From Sitta carolinensis (taxonomy: Eukaryota; Chordata; Aves; Passeriformes; Sittidae): a DNA stretch of 64,000 bases. Both the position numbers and the translations under genes were made by a program. Below, one piece after another: positions 13,230-26,071 of this stretch (within the stretch, counting starts at the first letter, position 1; every line of letters starts with the position of its first letter). The notes under the pieces were generated by a model. That model searched no databases. It had not been told where the DNA came from and worked only from the letters and a program-made list of their open reading frames with translations. Where the stretch lies: assembly GCA_032173965.1 (NCBI GenBank), contig CM063289.1, positions 27,305,690 to 27,369,689 on the forward strand, given 5' to 3'.

Positions 13230-13600
13230 ATAGTTCAACGTGGAGCTGAATTCTTCATTTAAGTGGTTTGTGTCTTCACTGGATAATCTTGTACGTGCGA
13301 GTCATTATATCAATAACAGTAGGAAATTATTGATTTTTCTGAAGCCATTAAGTTCAATTAACTTTTCAATTCAAATGGAAAAATGGTAAATTACCTTCAT
13401 TTGATGGTAAAAACAGTAAGGGGGGGAGAAGAAAGGATAATACTCTAATTTGTGAAGTATGTGAGCAAAGTGGTAAAGGTAAAGCAAACAAATGAATATT
13501 GGTGTAATAGCTCTAATCAGCACTGCTCAGCATTTAAAACTGGCATCATTATGCTCACTGGACTGTGCAGCTAGAAGTAGTTGTGATGTTGTTTACCCAC
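13230..13600. promoter_or_regulatory. Candidate conserved non-coding element
   Basis: AT-rich unique sequence with repeated 'caatta/taat' homeodomain cores, an 'aagcaaacaaatgaatatt' stretch (forkhead-like plus POU-like), and 'ctctaatcagcactgctcagc'. It has the low-repeat, motif-dense look of vertebrate regulatory DNA. The call is by appearance only and needs cross-species alignment. Confidence 0.25.
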
Positions 13601-14403
13601 TTAATCTTGTAAATAAATTATAGTAGAATAAATAATAAACAATAGGAAAAAGAGTGGAAAATCATTTTGAACAAATTAAGCTTCTGCATCTCCTCAGCCT
13701 AAGGCACACCCAGCACACCCCAAAGGTTGTTGGATATTGAAGTGCAGAGAAGTTGGAAAGAGGGGCCCAAAACTCTCCAAGGTCTTGGGAGACAAACCTG
13801 GGCAACAGGTAGGGAGGGTACCTGGATGTGTGAGCCCTGCCAATAAAACTCAGGGATATGCAGATCCAGGAATTATGTACTAAAACGAGATTTAAAAATC
13901 AATTAAATCATATGCTAGTGATCGAGGAAAATGCAATAAGTCACCTGATTTAGTCTGGGCTTTACTTATAAATATTAAATGAATATTACATTTTTGCTGC
14001 TGTTCACAAACACCAGAAAAAATCCAAGTAGAGACCAATGAAAGAGTAAAATAAAACCAAGTATGTAGTTATTGGAATAACCTTTTAAAATACTTAGATC
14101 CAACCTTGTATTTTAAAAGTTTCCTAAAAAACCACAGCAAAAATTTTATGATTTCATTTCAGTTAGTGCTCTGAGAAGAACAGATTCAAAGATTTTAGTT
14201 GCCTTTTTCCCCAGCAGAAGTAATAGCTGGTTTTTATTCTGTTTACTACAGCACCAGAAGGAACTTTGGGCTGAAGATTCTCTGAGGAGCTCTTCCCTCC
14301 ACCCAGCTGGATTTGCACACACTGCAAACCAAGTCCAGGGAGGAATTCCAGTGCTGGGATGAAGCTTTTGGGATTGTGACATGAGAATATACAAGGAAAT
14401 AAA

Positions 14404-14423
14404 TTGCCTGCCTGAGCAGGCAA
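14404..14423. repeat. Short perfect inverted repeat
   Basis: 'ttgcctgc' and 'gcaggcaa' are exact reverse complements separated by 'ctga'. It would form a compact hairpin. No terminator or RNA role can be assigned. Confidence 0.8.
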
Positions 14424-17400
14424 CACTCAGAGCTTTACAGCCTCTGCATTCAGTCCCTGCAGAAGCTCCTGGGCACCTGGACAGGCTGGGATTTGGGAAG
14501 CCTCCAAGAGAGCTCTTGTGCTGCTGCCTCCCCCTGTTTCAGTGTCCAGCCCTGGCCAGGCTATTGATTTCTGCAGTGGCTGCCATCAGTCATAACGAGG
14601 GAACAAGAAAGAAACCATCCATCCTGACACAAAGCCACCATCAGATATTATCTGGGGCTCGCTGCTGATTTAATTTCTACTGACCCAGTCGTTTGGGTTG
14701 GCTGGAGCTTTTGTGCCTGAGTAAGAGTTCACTTTGTGCCCAACAATAATCTTAGTGTTATTACTGTGTTCATCATCTTCGAGGCAGTCTAGAAACAGCA
14801 AGAAAACATTTTTAAAAACTTATTTCTCTTATTTTCACATGCCAAAGTTTGTTCTTTTTATTTTTGCCTTATGGAGTGATTTTATTAATAATAGGAAAGT
14901 GTCTAGTCATTTCCTTATTAAGTATCACACTAACTAACTGAGGTTCTGCTGAATAATTCACATTTAATGTTCTTTTCCTTTTCCCCCGTGTGAATTCCTC
15001 CCCTCCACTTCACATCCAGCTGCAATGAACTTTACTGCTTAATCCTATAAAACCCAGATACACTCATTTTTCTGGATGAGCAGTATAAACTTTGAAATTA
15101 TGTATTCCCAAGGCTTTCCACCACTGGCAGCCTTCTTATGAACCAAAGAGGATGTGCTTAGATCCTCCTCCACCTTTCCTTTCTTTCTGTCCTCTGCCGT
15201 TTCCAGTTTTAGTGCCCAGATACCTCTCCATGTGTTTCCTTTTAGCTCCACAACACTCCAAATCTTTTGTGATGCTGTTTCCTTTGGCCATGGCTGCATA
15301 GCACAGAAAGATCTATACAGTGAAAGATCAATCAACAGTGGCATATATGTTTATAAAAATCAATTTTTAGATAGATAAACAGAGGTATGGAGAGCCCAAG
15401 CTCTGGAGAATGGACCACCAGAGAAATAAATCAGCTATTCCCACACCCAGTGGTCAGTGGCTGCTCCTGACACAAAATGCCAGGACCTGGACTCTTGTGA
15501 CCATGGGCTCTCACATTTCTGTGGGAAAAGCTTTCCTCCAGCTGCTCTTTTGGGACACTAATGTGAGGTGATGACCAGACCAAAGACACTAATGGTTCTG
15601 TCATCTCTTGACAGCTTTGTCCCTGCCTATCACAGCAGGCCATGAGCTTGGCCCAGGGTATTTAAAAGACTGCCCTGAAGTCTGGGATGAAGGCAAAATG
15701 CTGGGCTGGTGGCTGCCTACCAAAATCCATCTGTGAGTCAGTATCTTGCTGGAGAAAGCCTCTCTGTGAGCTCTCCAGGATGACTGTGCAGACTGCCTGT
15801 GCCACGGGCCATCCTTTGGGAGCTCTCTGCACCACGAGCTAAAGCTCACCCAAGCAGAAGGCAGATGTTTTCAAGGCAAGCATAAGGCTGTGGAATGAAC
15901 AGCAAAGCTTAGGAGAAAATTCACACCCACCCCCTGCAGATGCAGGATCCAAACCTCGATTCTCCCTGCCTTAACTTCAGGACGCAGCAGCCGACGCGTT
16001 AAAAACCGAAAAGCAACTCACTCTGCCTCGGAAAAGACTTCCACAACAACAAAACCAGCCAAACACAAATGCTATTAAAATAAAACAGCCCATTGCTCAC
16101 ACTCCTCTTCCTGGGGAGAGATGACAGGATAAACTCCACATGATGGATGCCAGTCCCGCTGCTTAACGCGCTCCAGGACGGTGCGCTCAGGTGAGAGGGA
16201 TGAAAACAAACTAGGGCAGCAAGCAAGAAGCATCCCAGCCTGAAGTTTTCTGGCCTAGGGCTGCTGCTCATTAAAACTATGCAAAATTTGTCACTTCAAC
16301 ATAAAGCTAAATGCAATTCAGCACTATTGAGTCAGTCTGGGAGGGTTTTTTTTTTGCTAAGCCTGACACTGGAGGGGAACCTTCAAGTGCTCCCATGGAT
16401 AAGCTGAGCTAGGGATGCAGAAAGCCCCCAGCTGGGGAATTCTGCAGTGTCATCATGCAAACACTTTGTTTGCTCTTTGCTTCTTGTGCAAAGGGTCTTT
16501 GCAGGTTCTTGTGCTGTGAAGTTTTTTACCAACCACTGTGTCATTTTATTCCACTTCCCCAGTATGGCCACCAGATCGATTTCTTTCTTTCCTAATGCAA
16601 TCATTAGTAACAGAAGAATAACAAAGCATCTATCCCAGATCTCAAACCTGCAAACAGATCTGTTCTCCAGACTTCACCATTGATTTAATTCCTAGAGAAC
16701 ATTTCCAATCCTGACTGCTGAAAGTGTGGCCCTCATAGATGTCAGGAAAATATTTTCCATTTAGCATTTTGAAAGAGGTCATGTATAAGAATTGATTTTC
16801 AGGCGTTAAGTTGTAACATTTAAACCAAATGTTTCTCTCTACCAAGCCCAAAATGAAATTCTAATATCCAGTGGGAAAACTAGCCCAACACTATAGATAT
16901 TTGCCTATCACTGTACTTATTTGTCATTGAACTGATATCTGCATTTATGATTGATTCTGGCTGTGCTGTCTTCATCTTTGACACCTTCAACCACATTTTC
17001 AAACACAATTTTTTTCATAAATAACCAACATTCACATGTAATATATTATTTCCCATACAATTGCTATAGTTCTGCACACACCAGGAAAGTAAGGGAGGAA
17101 GTAGTTAAAACCACTGAATCAGGATTTAATGTCTTTATTCACCTTTTCCCCATACAAAGGACTCTGCAACTCAGATTCTACAGATGCTTTTTCCTTGGAG
17201 TTTCCATGATTTTTGATCAGAGAACAAGAAAAGTTTTTTAAAAAAGTCATCCTTCTACTGAACCGAAATAGCCTGAAGAAGAACTACCTACTCTTTAGCC
17301 TCTATTAATTAACTGCCTAAAACATGGTGTAAGCATTCAACTACTCTGTAAGTATGCACAGGGGGGCTGAACTTTTAAGAACATGGTTCTGTGAAAGCAG

Positions 17401-17674
17401 AGGGTGATTGGAACAGAAACACCAAGAACAGAGAAGAGTCACATAAACAGGAGTTCTCTGCTTCACAGGTCCAGAGGGAGCCAGGGGAGAAAAAGAATTA
17501 ACAAGTAGAGGTATCAAAATGTGAGCAGATTCTTAAGCAGCCGTGATGAGATATCCTGTGAAATACCTCAGCAGCGAAAAGCAAGTGAGGACTGATCTCT
17601 GCACAGGGAACAAAGTTCACAGGCTCTGAATCTCACTGATATGGATCCCTCTCAATATCACATTTTCTGAACAG

Positions 17675-17795
17675 ATCATAGAATCACAGAATGGCTTGGA
17701 CTGGAAGGACCTTACAGAAATCTAGCTCCAACCCAACCTACCCTGGGCAGGGACAGCACCCACCAGATCAGATGTCACAGTAGCAGCTCCTATGT
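17675..17795 (-). mobile_element. CR1 LINE 3' end, reverse orientation
   Basis: Begins 'atcatagaatcacagaatgg', the reverse complement of the CR1 3' terminus, followed by 'cttggactggaaggacctta', 'ctccaacccaacc' and 'ctgggcagggacagcaccca', which match the reverse complement of CR1 3' UTR. About 120 bp remain, and the 5' side fades into unique sequence. Confidence 0.9.
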
Positions 17796-20329
17796 GGGAC
17801 AAAAAGCAGGTTTTATCCCTGATTTTTATTTTTGATAGGCAGGACCGGCTGGATTCCTGTCATTTCACAGAAGCCTGGGTGTATTCCTGCAAGGAGTGCT
17901 CTGGTTCAAGCACAAAGCCCTGAGCCTGATGGAAAGGCTGCTGAGTGACACCCTCTGGCCCAGCCTGTGCAGGAGGCAGGACTTGATGCTGATCATGGCA
18001 TAACCTCAGCTGGCTTTTGCCATCTGGGGAGCTGTGAAGCAGAGCCTGAAAGGACCAGAGGTCCTGAACATTCCTAAGGACTAATTGAATCTGTATCCAA
18101 CCTTGCCTGGCAGCTGCCCATTCTGGAAAGGAATAGCCAGATCTAAAATAAAATGTGCTTCTGCTGGCACTCTCCCAAAGGCCATTATTTGAAAGGCAGT
18201 GCCCTGTAAATACACACAAGCTCGTGGCTTGGTTTCAGCTCAGCCTGCACCAGCCTGTTTTATCTAAACAGAGAGAGGCCACAGGATCCTAAGGTGGCAC
18301 TTCCATTGAATCCACCACAATCCCAGCCTGCCAATTGCCATTTAACATCACAGATGATGCAATTCCACTGGGATGCACTTAAAACGAGTCCCAACTCACT
18401 TTCCCTAGAGGAATGCAATTTATCTGGGCTTACAGCTGTTGCATTCACAGGATAAGATTATGAAATAATCCTTTCAGGAGCATTAGGAGATATGGGTGGC
18501 CAGAGCAATAGAGCTGTGCTGATGTCCCAGGGAATGCTCTGGCTGTGAAGGGGATTTGGGGAAATGAGCACATGTCCTGCAGGACCTCTGTGGATTCCAA
18601 CGTGCCTGCTTGAAAGGCTTGGCTTCTCCAAATGCTGGGTATTGGGAAGGGAGCCCACTGCATGGCCAAGAATTTCATGGGAATCAACAGGAAAATAAGC
18701 AGAGGAAGAATTTAACGGGATCGTACCATGGACTCAGTGGGGTGGAATTAGATCCACACATGCTCCTCTGTAAATACAACAGTTCCACAGAGTTGGTGCA
18801 AACCCTTACACCTACATAGCCCATGAGCACACTGAGGATTCCCAGCAGGTATGGAATTACTGCCTATTATTCATTCCTCCTTAGTAATAATATCAATTTA
18901 GCTGTTAGTTTTTGTTTTGACTCAGTGCTTAGGAATCAGCGGGGCGATAAAGCTATTTAAATGGAAATACTATTCAAATACACAATCACCTGATTGGAAC
19001 ACGAACAGCTCCTGCTCCTGAACATTTCTCATATAATAGCTGCTTTTTCCCTCATTAAATGCAGAAATCTGATTAACATTTAGATCACACGTGCTTTACT
19101 TACAGCAATTAGGACCAGATACCAGAGTTTTGTTAAACTATGTAGGATTTTTGTGCTTTATCATGAAGGGGAGAACAAAGAAGCTCCATAGCACTACATC
19201 TGGTCCTTTCTACTGCTTCTGTTCTATGCACACTCTCAAGGACAAGTGTTAAATTTAAAGAGAAGTCTGTAGGGACAAAGTTACTGAGGAAAAAATTGGA
19301 CACTCTGATGAACTCAGCTTTGTAACATAGTACAGTGATTGGTAACACTATCATTCCATGCACTCGCTGGCAACACCCAATTAAACAGTCCAAGGGGTTA
19401 CAACAGCTAGAGATTAAGAAATAGCTGCTAAAATAACACGTACAAGGCCTGAAAATGAAAACCTTTTCTGTTCTGATCAAAAAATAATAGTAATCTGCAA
19501 TTCATAAGGTTCAACTCAAGTTAGAAAGGATCAAATCTCAGTTGTTCAAAAAGCTTCAGAAATCTAACTGAAGAGGTAATTTAGGATGTCCAGCACATTA
19601 TTTTGCTCAAGCTACGTTGTCACATACTTCACAAGCTGTCATGTTGTTCAGCAAATGCAAAATGTGGAGCTCAGCCCTTTCAAGTAAGGAGCACAACCAG
19701 AATTAAATGGTAAAACAAAACAAATGAAAGTCTGTCTGAAGAAGCCCCAAGTATATTAACATTTCCTGCAACACTCTGCTCTGACTGGTCCCAGAAGAGA
19801 CTCAAATAGTTTTAATGAAGCTTTTGTCAAGATTAAACTCCACACAAATGAATAAGATGGAAATGTATTTTCCCAAGCAGACAGGCTCAGTCCTGCTGGT
19901 TTCCCAGAACAGCCCAAGGTTTTGGGGCTATTCCCATTTTTTTTTTTTTTTTTTGAGGTGCTCCAGCCTCAACATCATGGCAAACCTGACCTAATGGCTT
20001 GGCCCTCTCGGATCACCAAAGACACAGTTTGTGTCAAGCCCTTGCACTGCCCAAGTGCTGCACAGCCCAGGCTGATTTTCTCTCATCCCACTTCCATTTG
20101 ATGTGCTGCCCAAGCCCCCCACATCATCAGGAACCACGAAATGCCATTTTCCACACATTCCTGAGGGAGGGAGCTGGCACATGTGTACAGAGAAAAAAAA
20201 AAAAATCTCCTCTCCACAACACACAAACCCAAGTTTAAAACAATTCAAATCCAGCTTCTCTCTTTATGGGTCACCTTTAATCTTTTATACAAGCTCTAAC
20301 TCAGGTCAAGGTTGAACCGACTTAAGGAA
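17796..20329. other. Unique non-coding sequence, no gene seen
   Basis: No supported gene. The 18.88-19.1 kb part contains AT-rich motif clusters (including 'tgactcagtgc', an AP-1-like site, and 'aatcagcgggg') and may be regulatory. An 18-nt T run lies at 19937-19954. Confidence 0.55.
19937..19954. repeat. Poly-T tract
   Basis: Uninterrupted run of 18 T. It could be a reverse-oriented poly(A) remnant or slippage; no retrogene body is recognisable next to it. Confidence 0.9.
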
Positions 20330-20800
20330 AGGACTCGGAGTCCTTTGAAAGAGCCTGCGAGTACAATCTTGTGTTTGCATTTAATTAATCAGCTGAAGCT
20401 TTCAAATCTCTACTATTATCTCTTTAATAGAGCGGCCCCCTGAAGGCTTTAGCAGCGAGCCCACGGCTCCTGGGGCACTCTGATGCAAACCACTGCGGAT
20501 CCCAGGCAGCTCCGCGAACAAAAGAGCTCCAAATTTGGGAGACTAAATATTAATTGATGGTAAACAGAGTGAGAGTTAGTGGCAGTGATCAGCTTCCCCA
20601 GTTGCTTCCCGGGTAATGTTGTTGGTGGTTAATGAACTGTGTCTTTGCCTTTCTCTTTTCTTTTTTTTTAAATCCTGCAGATGTCCGGCGTGCAGGAGCT
20701 GTTCCTCAGACGGCTCCCAGATGAACAGCCTGGTGAATGTCTAACTTCCCACGCAGTCTGTATTCCTCAGACACTAATTAGTGATATTTCAGGAGCTGTA
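20330..20800. promoter_or_regulatory. Candidate conserved element, CpG-richer
   Basis: Non-repetitive block with more CpG than its surroundings ('actcggagtc', 'gagcggcccc', 'agctccgcgaac', 'ttcccgggtaatg') interleaved with AT-rich homeobox-type cores ('gcatttaattaatcagctg', 'aatattaattgatgg'). This mix is common in vertebrate developmental enhancers or exon-bearing conserved regions. It contains an exon-like segment at 20681-20732. Conservation itself is inferred, not measured. Confidence 0.35.
20681..20732 (+). other. Possible short exon with acceptor and donor
   Basis: A pyrimidine tract (about 20645-20669) leads to 'aaatcctgcag', a good 3' splice site ending at 20680. The segment ends 'gaacagcctg|gtgaatgt', a moderate donor. 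The 52-nt interval is open in two frames: one reads MSGVQELFLRRLPDEQP, the other, starting one base later, reads CPACRSCSSDGSQMNSL. The third frame has a stop. I do not recognise either peptide. The setting in a CpG-richer conserved-looking block raises the chance that it is real, coding or lncRNA. Confidence 0.3.
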
Positions 20801-20818
20801 AATGATGGAAGAGTCTCC

Positions 20819-20833
20819 TTTTTTTTTTTTTTT
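20819..20833. repeat. Poly-T tract
   Basis: Run of 15 T just downstream of the exon-like segment. It makes a run of Phe codons in an open frame that should not be taken as coding. Confidence 0.85.
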
Positions 20834-23800
20834 AATATGCCTTTTGTTCAAGATGTGTTAATAATCTAGACCAGGCTGCTCCTGCCATCGTTTCCCACCC
20901 CACTAACCTGATGCCCACCAAAATGTCTCGAGGGTCAGAAGGGCAGACAGGAGGCAGACACAGTGGCCTCCTGCCTGGGGGTGAGCTGCAGCTTCACTTC
21001 CTTAACAAGAAAGTGAAGAAAACCAGGAAACATTTAGAAACATCAGGAAGATGCAGCCTTGTTGATTTGCGCTCTTCAACACCCCAAAGGAGGCAGCAGC
21101 TCCTGGCCCCGGTGACAAGTGCCAGTGGGTCACTGTGCTTTCCACTCTTAGAGGTTCTGATTGACAAGGGGACCACAGCATTCCCATCAGCATCTCTTTT
21201 GTCATAACGCAGCTGAGGCTGCCTAACAAGAGCAGCGATTACAATTTATTTTTTTTTACTAGCCCTGGGAGAAATTCTGGGTTGGGAAGACAGTAAATAT
21301 TTCCTCTGCCACACCTGAAATTGTGTAGGTGATAAAACCTGAACAGGAGCACCTCTCCTGATCTGCACACAGTAGGACACAGGACTTGACAATAGTCACT
21401 GACAGAGAATGCCACCCCCTAAGGCAGGTGGAGGTGCTAATTTCCATTCCATTTCTATTTAAAATGTGTGTCTTGTTCCTAGTTTGCAAGAGGCTTGTGT
21501 TTTCTTGGACCAGTGGCAAGATCAAGGTTCATTTCCCATGGATGAGTGGATACCCTTAGGAACAGAGGCCAGTCCCGACAAGGACAAAGGGCTTCTGCTC
21601 CCCCTGCTGTTTCCAGTTCTGACTCCCCATCTGTCCTGCCCGCAGTGAGTGTTTCCCACAGCCTAAAGAAGAATTAAATGTCACCAATTTGTAGCAGAGG
21701 GGAAGGAGCAAGACAACATTAATTGAGTTAAATTAGTTCACGGGCACTTTCCTAGCAAAGCACGTAGAGCCTTTGGACATCTTCATTTCAGAAAATGCTG
21801 CTCATTATTTTGGTGCTGCCACATGAAACACCCTCTGGCTTTGGCAGATTATCTTCAGCAGTCACTCAGAGCCATTCCTGCATCCAAGGGTTTGGGCAGC
21901 CCTGTGGGGGGTTTCCCCCCATTTGCCCAGTCTCAAGACCCTCTCCCCCACTCAACAACCGAGCTACTTAACACGAGGAAAAGGCCCAAGAAGATTCTCT
22001 GCAGTCCTGCTATCCCCCATACTGGAAGGTACCATATAAATACCTACAAAATGTGGTTTTCTGAGCCTGTTTTATTTTACATTGCCTAATAAAGGTCCCC
22101 TGCTTCCCCCTCAAGAACCAAGGCATGGCATGATTAGCAAATTGCTAAACACACGGGAGAAAATTATCCAAAACAGCCTCTGGGAGCTGATCCCAACTCT
22201 TATTTAAAAACCAAGGTATGGAATAGTGTCACACAGCTGGCTAAATTTGGGATCCAGCTTCCCAAAGCTCTGCATCACATTTGTGGGGTACCATGCACCC
22301 TCTGCCAGCCCCAGAAGCTGAGGGGAACCCAAGCTCCTCCAGAAAAAGTCCTTGCAAACAACTGTGTGAAATCAATATGCTCTTTGATTAATTTTCTGTA
22401 ACAAGAGAACACCCCATGATAAACAAATCAGTTCAGAGGAAGAGATGACTTTTTTATTGCTTACATCTAATTTATCATTTAGTCTTTCCATGGAATGGAT
22501 TAAAAATAAGAACCCATGCATTTATTCGGTGGTTTCCAAGAGAAACAGCAGGAGGTAAAAGATGAAAAAATTAATGTTGGAGCTTTCTTACCCTGGTATC
22601 CCCCTCTTCCATTCTGCCTGTCAGGAACCAAATGGTTTGACTATGGCTGCCTTATCCTCAAAGAGGAGGAAAAAAGGCACCTTCCTTGCCTGAAAGAGAT
22701 CCAGACTTGAGGTCTATTATCAGCAAAGACAAATCCTTCTGTCATTTTCATGAGTTATAAAAATCAAAGCAACTTTGATACCTGGCTTGTCCCCACAGCC
22801 TTCTAACTCCTGGGAATGCTATCAACTAATCTCCTGTGCTTTGTAGATTCCCCCTCATTAGCACTACAGATTAAGGACACAACCAGCACACCTTCAGGAG
22901 CAAAGCCTGGAGCCTTCACCATGTGCCCACCACGTGAAAAAAAAAAGTGGTTTCATTTCCCTGCTCTTCCCAAGAGGCCTCAAGCCTTCATTCCCTCAAT
23001 CACAGCAGCTCCTGCAGTGGCTCCAGCTCTGCCCCTTCCAGCCAGGCTTTGGCAGGGGATAAAAAGTGAAACTGCCTCCAATTTCCAAGGAGAAAATGTA
23101 AATAAGGAGCTCAGAGCAGGGATCAGGGCTGGGAATTCTGCAGGATGGGACAACAGAGAACCAGCCTCAGGAGGTGTTTCTGGATATGACACTCATCTCC
23201 ACATTTGCAAGGCATCAGTTCTCCCCAAACTAACACCTCAACACCTAATTTTAGGCCCTAAATTCCTCTAAAACGTCTAAGAACAAACTTTAAAGAGGGG
23301 TAATTGTTGTTGTTGTTGTTGTTAGCTTTTACTCCACAGGGCATCTTTGTTTGCTCTTTTCTCCTTTAAAAGCAAAAGCTTTCAGCAAAACACAGCTTCC
23401 AGGGCTCACTGCATTACAGAGCAAGGTCAGAGGTCTCCCCTTCAAAGCAAGCCTTTTACATTGGAAACACTGGGAATGTGCTCTGTGCCAGCAAGGAGGG
23501 AAAATAAGGTTGGCTGGAGGACCACTCAACCTAGATTTGTTTTCCCCTACAAAGGCTCCTGCAATGCTGAGGCAATTTACTCACAGCCCTGTAAATGTCG
23601 ACACAGATATCGGGGTCGCTGGACTTGGCTCTTTCACCTGAGGTCAGGTCCCTGCTGCTTTGGAACAAAGCAGAAGCTGCAGCCAGCAGCAGGGCACAGA
23701 CCTGCCTGTGCACCAGCCTGGGCTGCCCACATCACAGGAGATATTCTGTGCTGGAGGGGGAGAGGGAGCCCGAGGGGCAGAACCCGGGATCACAGGCAGG

Positions 23801-25506
23801 TGCTCGCCCTTTTTGCAGAGCTGTCCATGCTGATGAGGGAGTGACACGAGTGTGACCTGCCTCAGGGACATACAGACACAGAACAGTTATGGGATGCCCC
23901 ACTGGAGCTTCCCACTCTGCAGAAAAACTGTGTGCCGTATAGCAAAGAGCCTTGGGCACAGGGGTGACCAGAAAAACACAGCGTGGACACACTGCTATTG
24001 ATCTCCAGTGTCCAAGAGTTGCATTCATACATCCACACGTTACTCAGTTTCTTCAAAAGAGATCTCAAAACTTCACTGAGACGCCAAAAACCCACCACTC
24101 CCTCTTCCACTGATGACAAACATTGGTACAGTCACTTTTCAAGGGCGGAAAATAAAATAATAATTAAAAAAATAGAATTACTTTGGGGTTGACTTATCTG
24201 CCAACACATTAGCCCTTCACATAGGAAAGAAAAAGACACTGCTACACTTTCCTCCAGGTGACAGCAAGCTAAGCAAGCACTGCCAACAGTGAATATATTG
24301 TCCAGACATGCAGCCAAGCAGAAGATGTAGGAGGTAGGCTTGTCTTTGGGGGGCAGAGCAGTAACAAAGCCTTGCCAGCAAAGTCCTTTAATGGGAATTT
24401 CTGTTTCCCTTGGGCAAGGCCTAATCATTTGATTGCCAAAAAATATTTAAGGATTACTACCCAAAATAATTTCTTCTGCTACTGTACCATATGTTTGTGA
24501 ATCTAACCAGGCTAAAAAAAAAAAATAATTACATACTCTTTACTGTAAGTACGGCCAGTTGCAACTGAAATATTAAGCTGTCAGACACAATTCCCATTAC
24601 AGCCAGTGTCTTGCTGGAGATGCTGCATCTCATCACAGCTCATGCATCGTGTGAGGCAGCTCCAGGACCACGTCTTGCCCAGGTGAATCATGAAACACCT
24701 CACACCCAAGTGTCAGGCTCACATTCACACAGGAAATTCGGTTCATGTTTAGGGGTACGTTCATTTCTTTTGGTTTAGTTCTCCACCTAAAACCAAGGAA
24801 AGCAGATTAAACGTGCAGAAAAGCTCAGGCTGCCTTTAGAGCCAGTTCTTTGGTGCAGTAAAATGCCCCCTGGTCCCCATGGCAGCTGTTCCTCACCCTC
24901 TGGGGCCAGTGAGTGCAAACAGGTTCTGCACACCCCAAGCCCACTGCCAAAAACACAGGCACCACAAACAGCTCTAGGACTGATTCAACTGCTGTGAGGA
25001 AAAGAAAACCCCAGCCCACTGCTTTTATTCTGGACTAAAACCCTGCAGTCATGACTGCACCAAAAGGAGAGAACACAATTATTTATCTATTTTGTCACCA
25101 TTTATTACTTTGCTTTTGAAACTTCAGCACACCTTAAAAACTTAATGAAACTTCAGCTCTGAATGGCAGCTGACTTGCAGAATGGCTGAAGAGTTCACCC
25201 CAATACACCTGGGTACCTTGGCTTTTTTCCTCCTCTTTCTTTGTTTTTCATGGGCTAATTCAAGAGCAAACACTTTATTTTCCTGCCTGTTTGTGCCTGG
25301 TGCTGCACTAAAACAGAACAAAATCCTCAGCTCCTAACACTGCTGCTCAGGAGGGACATAAGAGCAAGTGGAGTAAGATTCCACAGCAGGCAATAGAACA
25401 AAGGAAATCTGACATTTATTGAGATGTTGTGGGCACAAACGTCAGTTTTCAGAAGAGAAATAACAGATCTTTTGCAGATGTGCGTGGGAAGCCGGAATCC
25501 TGAGTG
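20834..25506. other. Unique non-coding sequence, no gene seen
   Basis: No supported gene. The 22.8-23.9 kb stretch is GC-richer and gives overlapping open frames of up to 165 aa on both strands with no family resemblance. No transposon is recognisable. A TTG microsatellite at 23304-23323 is the only clear repeat. Confidence 0.55.
23304..23323. repeat. (TTG)n microsatellite
   Basis: Nearly seven uninterrupted TTG units. Short, likely polymorphic, no function implied. Confidence 0.9.
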
Positions 25507-25597
25507 GAGTGGCCTTGTGACCCTGCTCGAGCAGGGAGTCAGACTAGATCACCTCCAGTGGTCCCTTCCAACCTGAACCATTTCTGTGACTGCATGA
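25507..25597 (+). mobile_element. CR1 LINE 3' end
   Basis: Contains 'gtggccttgtgaccctgctc', 'gagcagggagtcagactag', 'atcacctccag' and 'ggtcccttccaacctgaacc', ending in 'atttctgtgactg'. This is the CR1 3' UTR in forward orientation, of the subtype with the 'ctgctcgagcaggg' block. About 90 bp survive. Confidence 0.92.
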
Positions 25598-26065
25598 ATA
25601 TGGTATTTCTATCAGGGTGATGGCACACAGGTTATTTCCAAACCCACAGAAGGGTTTAGGGGTTTTGTTGATTGTTTTATTTTTCCTAAAGAAAGCACTC
25701 AAAAATGGTGATGTTATCTTTGCATAGAGAAACACAAGCGTCTTGCATTCTGTCTCCAGCTGGATAATCTTCCAGGCCATCAATACCCACTAAAACATTT
25801 AAAACAATTTATATACTCTTTTTACTCTTTAAAAAGGAAACAGTGTTTAAAGGCTGAGTTGCAGTCTATAATTACTCTAATTCTCTGCATCTGGCATTCA
25901 GAAGAACCTAAATTAAACACCACAGAGCACCTCAAGTGCATCCATGGAGCAATGAAGGTGGAATTAACTCCAAATTAAATGGGATGTCTTTGGAAACTGT
26001 CATACCACTATTCAAAGTGCATAGATTACAATTATTTATATTATTGCATGGATTATTCCTCTTAG

Positions 26066-26071
26066 GGCAAG
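26066..26071 (+). other. Possible 6-nt microexon (GGCAAG)
   Basis: 'gattattcctcttag' ends at 26065 and could serve as a 3' splice site. Six bases later 'ggcaag|gtaagtatt' is a near-perfect 5' splice site. The six bases would insert Gly-Lys if in phase. A TGC lies at 26045-26047, about 19 nt upstream of the acceptor; this resembles the UGC element known upstream of SRRM4-dependent neuronal microexons. The pairing of two good sites is suggestive but could be chance, and the host gene is unknown. Confidence 0.2.

Larger units (their letters stand above)
13157..17674. other. AT-rich non-coding sequence, no gene seen
   Basis: No supported gene. The 13.2-14.1 kb part is strongly AT-rich and non-repetitive. 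A perfect 8-bp inverted repeat with a 4-nt loop lies at 14404-14423. A few CpGs cluster near 15975-16190 without forming an island. The remaining open frames are short and unlike any family known to me. Confidence 0.55.
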
